Shown piece by piece: positions 42,701 through 48,903 of a stretch of 64,000 nt of DNA (positions are counted from its first letter, which is position 1; the number at the start of each line of letters is the position of its first letter). The DNA lies in assembly GCA_947494825.1 (NCBI GenBank), contig CANLWN010000003.1, forward strand, positions 62,001-126,000. Reading direction: 5' to 3'. The notes below the pieces were generated by a model. That model made no database searches. It saw only the letters and a program-made list of their open reading frames with translations, and was not told the origin of the DNA. The translations under genes were made by a program, and so were the position numbers. Source of the DNA: an uncultured Flavobacteriaceae bacterium. GTDB lineage: Bacteria; Bacteroidota; Bacteroidia; Flavobacteriales; Flavobacteriaceae.

Positions 42701-42949
42701 GGAGGCAATTTCGTTGACACGGAAGCCCGAGGCGTGATAGCTGAGGCTTACGGGCACCTGGGTACTCCTGCCGGAGAGTTGCACCAAGGGTACCGAAATA
42801 TTGGGCACCCCGGTATGGTAGCCCACGGGAATGTCTCCGTATTTTCCCAGCGAGGCCACTTCGGGATTGGCCGGGATGATCTTGGGCAGTTCCTGCCCGT
42901 AGGTTTTGACTAGCCCCAGAAGCAGGAGCATAAGAATCGTTTTTTTCAT
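39716..42949 (-). CDS. SpvB/TcaC-like RHS partner protein (module 1)
   Basis: A 1077-residue protein with a signal peptide (MKKTILMLLLLGLVKTYG). The opening VPLVQLSGRSTQVPVSLSYH and LGWTLMAGGSISRSVRGIPD resembles the SpvB/TcB-type beta-propeller front of split toxin cages. RHS/YD repeats follow late (VTDPRGYTTTYEYDSFNRLQ). It ends in NKYNYKTQ with no toxin tail, so it supplies the first half of a cage completed by the next gene. Four fibre-like genes precede it with ATGA overlaps. Confidence 0.88.
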   Translation of the reverse strand: MKKTILMLLLLGLVKTYGQELPKIIPANPEVASLGKYGDIPVGYHTGVPNISVPLVQLSGRSTQVPVSLSYHASGFRVNEIASRTGLGWTLMAGGSISRSVRGIPDDYVTGFLNPTVTVPGFLAGTPTDKLYWIDGFHDEYDFESDIYHYNFQGQSGKFFFKQDETVVCHPKTDLKIVPEFNGSGKILGFQITNVDGTIYHFGKSKDGLREAKDLSTTYGINGSTLPDPPQSMEDYTTSWKLMDIETHDKELTSFSYTHANVSFYNVGGQRKEIPTLGGTSSNPIGTSYTYNVDKVHRLTSVSNDRGSVAFEYTLSRTDLKFDYALTDVKLKDASNNVVDAYKLNYGYFTSTQLSTVNFGDLDQRRKRLYLQDVQQTVASTTNKKYTFTYNTSKILPDRMSYAQDFWGYYNGKNNTFFYPEIEWNGGAGSTTYTTIPGGDRTVDETSTKACMLTKITYPTGGYTEFDYESNTIGNIGNIDFFPLIETETEVIDGLSSIGSTATTFEKVITISDPSIYVAGITWSVSFTTCANPTGFECPLAELYKWDGSQYVLISNTSGSGISSQGIVFNPSSPLQLKIKLYNNSGVFPPDPRQDISATVFGKTVSSIYDNGVPGGGLRVKSITSYDSDNTQLLKKDYLYTLFSDPTTTSGAALNPPTYVYKNMPYCNDLGATAGPMDLLSSNSVFPLSNGSSYTTCYTNVTELLDGGNEGKNEYTYHFVYDGEGVQTNIYFTGSLEFGINTPLQDFAHRRGLLLKKKTYAKTGATYKLLKETSNSYNAFGENLLDENLVIDHRGCFGGYTPYSNLSERFYQTQQVVKDYHDSEDVTTTTTYNYDPAGYTGRSFPIETVTTDSKGNSVTTRTYFTADKALLTGLTTTASVAIDSLANQNRVAEPLQVSTTLRNPSSTILSESDLRTNYKHWGSDLVLPEYVQSGKRSSSLDNRIQYHSYYTNGNVKEVSKANGPLITYIWGYNEEYPVAKVENASYSQVTGTGVSLTVLNNVASTDAQKTTELNKIRNLSGAMVTTFLYDPQVGVTSVTDPRGYTTTYEYDSFNRLQYVRDAQGQLLSENKYNYKTQ

Positions 42950-43674
42950 TTTATAAGCGTTTTAAGTTCATTGATCTGTTCTTGCAGGTTTTGGTGCTGC
43001 GATTGGAGTGCCTTGAATTGTGTTTCCAAGGCTTCGTATTGGTCAAGCTGTTGCTGTTGGGCTATGGCATAGAGGGTAAGCTCCTCGATTTTTTCCAGGA
43101 GCTTCATGTTCATCAGCCCTAGCTCCACTCCATTCTCCTCCATCTTCATCGCTGAAGGGATATTTGGTAGATGGCCATGTTCTTTGATGTATTGCTGAAC
43201 CGCTTCCAGACTACGGAGGTCATAATCGTCCTTGAACACATAGTCGGGCCCTGGTACCGATAGGTCTACCTTGACTTCCTCGGCATGGACTTTGCCCTTT
43301 ACGGTGAGTTTGGCGTCGGGAGCCGTGGTGCCAATGCCAATATTTCCGGCCGTATTTATATACAAGGAAGGGCTGTTGATATTGTTGCCATCAACGGCAA
43401 AACGTAGAGCAGAGCTTGATTCTAAGCCTCCTCCATAGCCTGTATAATTTGTCACCAACCTTATATTATCTCCTCCATTTCGTTCTACCTGAATACCTTG
43501 AATTCCCGCAAAAGAACCTTTAAAAAGAGCATGGGTAGCGCCACCAGTACTTATTTCAAGTGGGTAAAGAGGATTGGTAGTCCCTATTCCTACATTACCG
43601 GAAGCAGGGAAGGTATTCGTTTGGGCCAAACCGAGGAACGGCAGGCAGCATAGTAGTAAAAGCAATTTTTTCAT
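42946..43674 (-). CDS. Fibre-like secreted protein with conserved C-terminal block (module 1, fourth)
   Basis: A 242-residue protein with a signal peptide (KLLLLLCCLPFLGLA). Short GNVGIGTTNP-type turns repeat through a variable front. The conserved block follows: GIGTTAPDAKLTVKG, HAEEVKVDLSVPGPDYVF, QQYIKEHGHLPNIPSA, LGLMNMKLLEKIEELTLY. It ends in a Gln/Leu heptad coiled coil. Such proteins are often annotated tail-fibre-like, and a trimeric stalk is likely. The stop overlaps the SpvB-like start. Confidence 0.8.
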   Translation of the reverse strand: MKKLLLLLCCLPFLGLAQTNTFPASGNVGIGTTNPLYPLEISTGGATHALFKGSFAGIQGIQVERNGGDNIRLVTNYTGYGGGLESSSALRFAVDGNNINSPSLYINTAGNIGIGTTAPDAKLTVKGKVHAEEVKVDLSVPGPDYVFKDDYDLRSLEAVQQYIKEHGHLPNIPSAMKMEENGVELGLMNMKLLEKIEELTLYAIAQQQQLDQYEALETQFKALQSQHQNLQEQINELKTLIK

Positions 43675-44597
43675 TTCTGTCCTGTTTTAAGTTGTTTTAT
43701 TTCTTTTTGCATCACCTTGATTTGATCCTGTTGTTGAATGATATAGAGGGTGAACTCCTCGATCTTCTCCAGGAGTTTCATATTCATAATCCCTAGTTGC
43801 ACCCCATTCTCCTCCATTTCCGAAGCGGAGGGAACGTTGGGGAGATGGCCATGTTCTTTGATGTATTGTTGTAATTCTTCTAAAGTGCGTAGGTTGTAAT
43901 CCTCTTTAAATACATAATCCGGGCCGGGTACGGAAAGATCTACTTTTACCTCCTCGGCGTGGATATTCCCCTTTACGGTGAGTTTGGCATCTGGGGCAGT
44001 AGTGCCGATGCCAACATTCCCCGAATTATTTACTATAAGCTTGTACCCCGCCCCCGGCGTATTGTTATGCGGTGTTTTAAAGCCTACAAAACCAGTTGAA
44101 CCATTATAATATGAGGAGATATCCGAGTGGAAAAGTGATCCGGATGCATTTTTGGAACGTAGTCTGATAGAAGCTTCCCTGCTAGGTTCGTCATTTTCTA
44201 TACGAATACCATTATAGCTATCACCATTCACCGTTAAAATGGCATTTGAAGTACCTGAAGTCCCGATACCCACATTGCCTGATGACGACAGAACAAACTG
44301 TCCTGTATTTTCTCCATTAGTGGATAAATGAATACCTCCACTTGTGGTATAAAGCCCTATATCATTCCCCAAATTGTCGAAATTTCGCTTAATACCATGT
44401 GCAGAATTGCCAAAATAAAATCCTCCTCCCGTATTCGATGAAGTTCCAATTGTTATTACAGGATTTGCATCTCTAATTTCCAAAACAGTGGTAGGGTTGA
44501 TTGTCCCTATTCCCACATTACCGGAAGTGGGAAAGGTATTGGTCTGCGCCAAAAGCACATGGGGTATGGCAAATGTCAAAAAGAGTAGTTTTCTCAT
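43671..44597 (-). CDS. Fibre-like secreted protein with conserved C-terminal block (module 1, third)
   Basis: A 308-residue protein with a signal peptide (LLFLTFAIPHVLLA). The variable front carries repeated GNVGIGT turns about 60-80 residues apart. The C-terminal block starts GNVGIGTTAPDAKLTVKG and ends LGIMNMKLLEKIEEFTLY. A short coiled coil closes the protein (QDQIKVMQKEIKQLKTG). It overlaps both neighbouring genes as ATGA. Confidence 0.8.
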   Translation of the reverse strand: MRKLLFLTFAIPHVLLAQTNTFPTSGNVGIGTINPTTVLEIRDANPVITIGTSSNTGGGFYFGNSAHGIKRNFDNLGNDIGLYTTSGGIHLSTNGENTGQFVLSSSGNVGIGTSGTSNAILTVNGDSYNGIRIENDEPSREASIRLRSKNASGSLFHSDISSYYNGSTGFVGFKTPHNNTPGAGYKLIVNNSGNVGIGTTAPDAKLTVKGNIHAEEVKVDLSVPGPDYVFKEDYNLRTLEELQQYIKEHGHLPNVPSASEMEENGVQLGIMNMKLLEKIEEFTLYIIQQQDQIKVMQKEIKQLKTGQK

Positions 44598-45808
44598 GGT
44601 TTATCTATTAAAAGTTGTTCTATTTTTTTAAGGCGTTTTTCCAAAAGCATCAGCTGTGCTGTCTTTTCCTGTAACTCTTTTTGCTGGGCTATGGTGTAGA
44701 GCATAAGCTCCTCGATCTTCTCCAAGAGTTTCATGTTCATTGTGCCAAGTTCCACCCCAGTTTCCTCCATTTCCGCAGCGGATGGGATGTTGGGCAGGTG
44801 GCCATTTTCCTTGATGTATTGTTGTAATTCTTCTAAAGTGCGTAGATTGTAATCCTCTTTGAATACATAATCCGGGCCGGGTACGGAAAGGTCTACCTTG
44901 ACCTCCTCGGCGTGGATATTCCCCTTTACGGTGAGTTTGGAATCCGGGGCAGTAGTGCCGATACCGACAAAACCACTGTTTTCCTTCAGCACAAATTTTG
45001 GTGCGGCATCCATGGTTAAACCATGGGAAATAGCAAAGGCATTGTCATTATCCATGACGCCGATGGACCATTTCGAATCCACCTCACTCCCTTCCCAAAA
45101 GCTGATATAGGCATCGCCAGGACCTGTTTCACCATTTCCGACGAGGTAGAGCTGACCTTGACTTTGTTCCCCCGCTTCTCCTTTGATCTGAAGTTTCCCG
45201 GTCGGATTGGTCGTACCAATACCCACATATCCGGTGACATCTTTGACCACCAGTTTGGGGTCCGCATCCATGGTTAGCCCATAGGAAATACTGAAAGCGT
45301 TGTTGCTGTCATTTACCCCCATGGACCATTTAGAATTGACCTCCGAACCCTCCCAAAAACTGATATAGGCATCGCCCGGGCCCATTTCTCCATTCCCCAC
45401 CAAATGCAATTGCCCCTGTGATTGCTCGCCCGGGTTACCAATAATTTCAAGTTTTCCCGACGGACTAATGGTGCCGATACCAATATTGCCCGAGCTTAAA
45501 ATATGCATTCCCAAAAGGGAGGCGTGTGGGCTTGTGCCATGCGCCAGGTAAATTCGCTCCTGCGTGGTACTAACACCGTACAACCCTACTCCACCCCATT
45601 TGGTGGCTCCCGTGGGGTTGTAAAAATGGCCTCCTCGGGCCCAACCTCCGGTCGTAGTCGGGATTTGGAAACGAACGCTACGTCCGTCTAGAATAACATC
45701 AGAACTGGCGGGGTACTGGTTCTGTGCGAACCCAATTTGAACGGCAACAAGCAAGAAAAGTAAGAGGCCTATGCCATAATGGCCGGTTTTAGTGTTGTGT
45801 GTTTTCAT
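44594..45808 (-). CDS. Fibre-like secreted protein with internal tandem duplication (module 1, second)
   Basis: A 404-residue protein with a signal peptide (IGLLLFLLVAVQIGFA). Two tandem copies of an about 85-residue segment are evident: GEQSQGQLHLVGNGEMGPGD and GEQSQGQLYLVGNGETGPGD, each followed by AYISFWEGSEV and a LTMDA end. The conserved C-terminal block and a long coiled coil follow. The duplication lengthens the front part by one repeat. It overlaps the first fibre gene by 20 bp. Confidence 0.82.
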   Translation of the reverse strand: MKTHNTKTGHYGIGLLLFLLVAVQIGFAQNQYPASSDVILDGRSVRFQIPTTTGGWARGGHFYNPTGATKWGGVGLYGVSTTQERIYLAHGTSPHASLLGMHILSSGNIGIGTISPSGKLEIIGNPGEQSQGQLHLVGNGEMGPGDAYISFWEGSEVNSKWSMGVNDSNNAFSISYGLTMDADPKLVVKDVTGYVGIGTTNPTGKLQIKGEAGEQSQGQLYLVGNGETGPGDAYISFWEGSEVDSKWSIGVMDNDNAFAISHGLTMDAAPKFVLKENSGFVGIGTTAPDSKLTVKGNIHAEEVKVDLSVPGPDYVFKEDYNLRTLEELQQYIKENGHLPNIPSAAEMEETGVELGTMNMKLLEKIEELMLYTIAQQKELQEKTAQLMLLEKRLKKIEQLLIDKP

Positions 45809-46685
45809 ACTTATTTTGTTTAAGTAGTTCTATTTGTTGTTGTTGATTTTCATTTTCCCTTTTTAAGGCGATTACATATAAGGTCAACTCTTCGATCTTC
45901 TCCAACAGTTTCATGTTCATCATGCCCAGTTCCACCCCGTTTTCCTCCATTTCCGCAGCGGAAGGGATATTCGGCAGATGGCCATATTCCTTGATGTATT
46001 GCTGGGTTTCTTCCAGGGTACGTAGATCGTAATCCTCTTTGAACACATAGTCTGGCCCCGGTACGGAAAGGTCTACCTTGACCTCCTCGGCATGGATTTT
46101 GCCTTTTACGGTGAGTTTGGAGTCCGGGGCAGTAGTGCCAATGCCAACGTTGCCACCATTAAACCAGCTGTTTCCATTGGAATGAATAAGAAACTTGTTT
46201 TCTACCGCATCGTTTCTTCCGTAAATGTACCCATGGGCATCCCCGTTCAGTGCAATCCTGTAACTACCGCCCTTATTGACCACAATATGGCCAGTTGCCT
46301 TTATATTCCCATTTACATCGAGTTTCCCTATCGGATTCGATTTTCCAATACCCACATTGCCATCCAACAGCGTCATTGTCTCGATCACAGCGGAATTGAA
46401 TGTATTAAATTGCAATCCCGTATGCAGCGAACTATTTCCCCTTCTAATCAATATTTCTGCAAATCTGGAATCTACATCGGTGACGAATTTCAAACCAGAG
46501 GCATGAGCAGCATTGTTGGTCGAGGTCCCGCTTTTAATCAGTAGTTTTCCATTCTGTAGATGAATTTTTTCCAGAGGTGAGGTGGTACCAACGCCTACAT
46601 TGCCCGAAGAGGGAAAGGTATTCTGGGCGATCGTTTGAAGTCCGGCTAATGCAGACAGTGTAAATAGGAAGAGTTTTGTTTTCAT
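45789..46685 (-). CDS. Fibre-like secreted protein with conserved C-terminal block (module 1, first)
   Basis: A 298-residue protein with a signal peptide (LFLFTLSALAGLQTIA). The front has GNVGVGTTSPLEKIHL and GNVGIGKSNPIGKLDV turns. The block GNVGIGTTAPDSKLTVKG through LGMMNMKLLEKIEELTLY follows, then a Gln-rich coiled coil (ENENQQQQIELLKQNK). It is the first intact gene of module 1. A 40-codon remnant of another fibre-type gene ends over its start codon as ATGA. Confidence 0.8.
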   Translation of the reverse strand: MKTKLFLFTLSALAGLQTIAQNTFPSSGNVGVGTTSPLEKIHLQNGKLLIKSGTSTNNAAHASGLKFVTDVDSRFAEILIRRGNSSLHTGLQFNTFNSAVIETMTLLDGNVGIGKSNPIGKLDVNGNIKATGHIVVNKGGSYRIALNGDAHGYIYGRNDAVENKFLIHSNGNSWFNGGNVGIGTTAPDSKLTVKGKIHAEEVKVDLSVPGPDYVFKEDYDLRTLEETQQYIKEYGHLPNIPSAAEMEENGVELGMMNMKLLEKIEELTLYVIALKRENENQQQQIELLKQNKYENTQH

Positions 46686-46813
46686 GGGTTTTCATTTAAT
46701 AGTTTTTCAATTAGAGCATACTGACGCTGAAGTTCGAGCTCTAGGAAATCGACCTTGGCGTTTACAGTTTTTAGGTGTTTTATCGTTGTTCCAAACAGGT
46801 CACAACTAGGTCA
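46682..46813 (-). pseudogene. C-terminal coiled-coil remnant of a further fibre-type gene
   Basis: About 43 codons without a start, ending TGA over the next ATG. KHLKTVNAKVDFLELELQRQ then YALIEKLLNENP is a heptad coiled coil like the ends of the neighbouring fibre proteins. The rest of the gene is gone, so module 1 once had at least five such genes. Confidence 0.5.
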
Positions 46814-47082
46814 GGCCCCTTACAAAGTGCAAGGTGGACGGTGTTCGTTGTCGTTAAAGTGGGAGTTATAACTTCCCTACGGAAGCGATGATCTATAGGG
46901 CTATAAATAGGCTTAAAAGCCTGTGAAAGACTCTCAAGTTGGTTTGATCAATGGGGCTTCGTTAACTACCCCTTAAGGTAAAAATAAAATGATCCTTTAC
47001 CAAACTTTTCTGTATAAATTTATAGTTAAAATACTACAAAATGGAATTTATGGTACGTGTAAACCAAATTAAGGAAAAAGAA
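46814..47082. other. Intergenic region upstream of module 1
   Basis: No convincing open frame in either direction. The AT-rich part (46980-47060) includes TATTTTTA on the minus strand, one base from the -7 consensus, and may hold the module 1 promoter. The part at 46800-46900 has no structure I can assign. Confidence 0.4.
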
Positions 47083-47646
47083 CTACGGTTCCAGGGTATT
47101 GTTATAGGCCTTCACCCAGGCTACCAACTGTATATCGTCTCTCTTTGTGGCTTTTATACGCTCTTGGAGCATTGGCGCATCTGGGAAAAACGCTTCCGGG
47201 TTTTGACGTAATTCTTTAATATCTACATAGGTCAACGCCTCCGGTTCCTTTTCCAGATAAAACTCACTCACAAACCACGTGCTAAGGTTTTCGCCGGGAA
47301 TGTTTCCCAACTGTTTTGAGGAATATAGGTAGAGTGAAATAGGCGTCCCGTCTACCAATAATCGCATGAGGCTTTTATCTCCACGCCTATCTTTAAGTGA
47401 ACGGTACACAATCGTATCGTTGACCACCACCTTTTTAAGGTTTCCAGGATATAACCACATCTTTTTTTTGTCCTTAAAGAGTTTAAATCCTCCAGACATG
47501 CTATCGCCAATATTATACCGCTTTATATAACCGGTAAATTCCGTACCGCTTTGTGTGGTTACGGTACATTTTGCTTTTTTCTGGGCTACGAGGGTTGCTG
47601 GCCCAAGCATTAGAAAAAACAGAAACCCTACAAATGCTCTTTTCAT
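47083..47646 (-). CDS. Hypothetical exported protein
   Basis: A 187-residue protein with a signal peptide (FVGFLFFLMLGPATLVA). The mature part starts CTVTTQSGTEFTGYIKRYN and has a small beta-barrel look (GFKLFKDKKKMWLYPGNLKK). I recognise no family. It follows the barrel gene by 11 bp, so the two form a pair between the RHS modules. Confidence 0.6.
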   Translation of the reverse strand: MKRAFVGFLFFLMLGPATLVAQKKAKCTVTTQSGTEFTGYIKRYNIGDSMSGGFKLFKDKKKMWLYPGNLKKVVVNDTIVYRSLKDRRGDKSLMRLLVDGTPISLYLYSSKQLGNIPGENLSTWFVSEFYLEKEPEALTYVDIKELRQNPEAFFPDAPMLQERIKATKRDDIQLVAWVKAYNNTLEP

Positions 47647-47657
47647 GATATCCTTAT

Positions 47658-48224
47658 TTAAAACCGATAACCCAGACCCAATTTCACCAAGTCGATTTGC
47701 TTGTTGAAATCATTATCCGCAAGGCTGCCAAAGGTGTCTATTTTTATATAATCGTATTGAGCCATTACAAAAAGCCCTTTAAACACATCAAAAGAAATTG
47801 CCGCGTTTGCGTTTGGGCCCTCGGAATTGTCTCGCACCTTTTCTGTTTGGCCAGGTCCCAGGGCATTTTCGGTACGGAAAGAGGTAAAGGTGTAACCGCC
47901 ACCCACTTGCACCCTTAGTCTACCCACATGTAGTTCCCCAAAAACCCTGGGCTGTATAAAACGGGCATTGATGTCTGGCTGCACCGTAAAATTCTCGTTT
48001 TCAAACTCGTAAAAACTGGCATTTACCGAAGCTCCCAAATTAAAAAACTCGGTCGTAAAAAAACGGTATTGTGCCCCAAGGTCTATAATGCCCTTATAGT
48101 TTTCGTTGACAAAATTGTCCCCAATGGGAATGGGGAAGGAAAGCGCACCCGAAAATTTTCCTTTTTGGGCCAACCCAAATAGGGTACAGCTTAGGGTTAT
48201 GGCCAGAATGCATATTTTTCTCAT
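47658..48224 (-). CDS. Small outer-membrane beta-barrel protein
   Basis: A 188-residue protein with a signal peptide (ICILAITLSCTLFGLA). It has alternating amphipathic strands (YRFFTTEFFNLGASVNASFY, RVQVGGGYTFTSFRTENALG) and ends in a C-terminal strand LVKLGLGYRF with terminal Phe, the sorting signal of outer-membrane barrels. It is probably an eight-strand barrel of unknown role. Confidence 0.7.
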   Translation of the reverse strand: MRKICILAITLSCTLFGLAQKGKFSGALSFPIPIGDNFVNENYKGIIDLGAQYRFFTTEFFNLGASVNASFYEFENENFTVQPDINARFIQPRVFGELHVGRLRVQVGGGYTFTSFRTENALGPGQTEKVRDNSEGPNANAAISFDVFKGLFVMAQYDYIKIDTFGSLADNDFNKQIDLVKLGLGYRF

Positions 48225-48377
48225 TGGTAGGTCTTAATAGTTATACTGTAAAATTACATCCTCAATTTTCACGCTTACCCCTGTATTTCCTATAAAGCTT
48301 AATGTAAAAAGTTGAGCTATACTTTGGGGCCTCTTTATTTAATAAGGTCTCTATAAACCATACTTCGGTTCTATATA

Positions 48378-48496
48378 ATTCCCTTGCCGTTTAATGTTAA
48401 AAAATCATATGAGGCACGGAGAACATCTTTTTAGCAACTATTTGTTACCACCAGCGTGGACGCTGGCGGTAGCGGGGAACATTTCCGCGCCATCGG
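48378..48496. repeat. Nested repeat: GTAG hairpin inside a boundary palindrome
   Basis: The RAYT flank string AATTCCCTTGCCGTTTA starts at 48379. The palindrome arms GGCACGGA (48413-48420) and TTTCCGCGCC (48482-48491) are separated by a CCAGCGTGGACGCTGG plus GGTAGCGGGG hairpin (48451-48477). AACAT occurs on both sides of the insert (48422-48426, 48478-48482). It is the only copy of the family outside the 20-36 kb array. Confidence 0.8.
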
Positions 48497-48498
48497 GG

Positions 48499-48542
48499 GT
48501 CCCACAACCCTAGTTCAAAGGCCTCCTTGCCCGTTTCGGGGG
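48499..48542 (-). pseudogene. Fragment of RHS core downstream of module 2
   Basis: On the minus strand the bases read PETGKEAFELGLWD, matching PETGKEAFELRLWD of the RHS protein of module 2. The surrounding core is absent. It is fused to the 3' end of the immunity gene. Confidence 0.8.
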
Positions 48543-48895
48543 AACAACTTTAATATATCTCTCTCCAAGTATTCTCTATACTCGGAAACCATTTCATCAA
48601 AGGAATAAAAATCCTCAATATTACATTCTGCCTTTGTCTTGCCTGTACTGTCCTGAATATGGTATTCTATTTGGTTATAGTATAAATATGCCTCAAAAGA
48701 ATAGGAGAGAATACTAAATTTGAGCCTTAATCCCAATATCTCTTTATCTCTCCAATTTCCATGATTACCAAGAATTTTAAACGTTTCTGTTTCAATATTC
48801 TCAGTTCCGTAATCAGAAAAAAGCTCCTTAATTACTTCTAATGCATTTAGTTGAAGAACATTGAATTTTTCTTCATAGCTTTCTATATCTATCAT
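48515..48895 (-). CDS. Probable immunity protein of RHS toxin 2, C-terminus altered by fusion
   Basis: A 126-residue soluble protein (YEEKFNVLQLNALEVIKELF, FSILSYSFEAYLYYNQIEYH), cytosolic by lack of signal. It starts eight bases after the RHS toxin stop. The last residues (FPRNGQGGL and stop) are written by an RHS core fragment read out of frame, so the original end is lost or replaced. No immunity family was recognised. Confidence 0.6.
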   Translation of the reverse strand: MIDIESYEEKFNVLQLNALEVIKELFSDYGTENIETETFKILGNHGNWRDKEILGLRLKFSILSYSFEAYLYYNQIEYHIQDSTGKTKAECNIEDFYSFDEMVSEYREYLERDILKLFPRNGQGGL

Positions 48896-48903
48896 GAAAA
48901 TTA

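Noticed and set aside
42946-46685. Prophage tail region, suggested by the fibre-like proteins
   Set aside because: No capsid, terminase, sheath, baseplate or integrase genes are present, and each protein has its own signal peptide, so these are secreted proteins.
46814-47082. Possible small RNA or riboswitch upstream of module 1
   Set aside because: Only weak, non-specific hairpins were found; nothing matches a known class.
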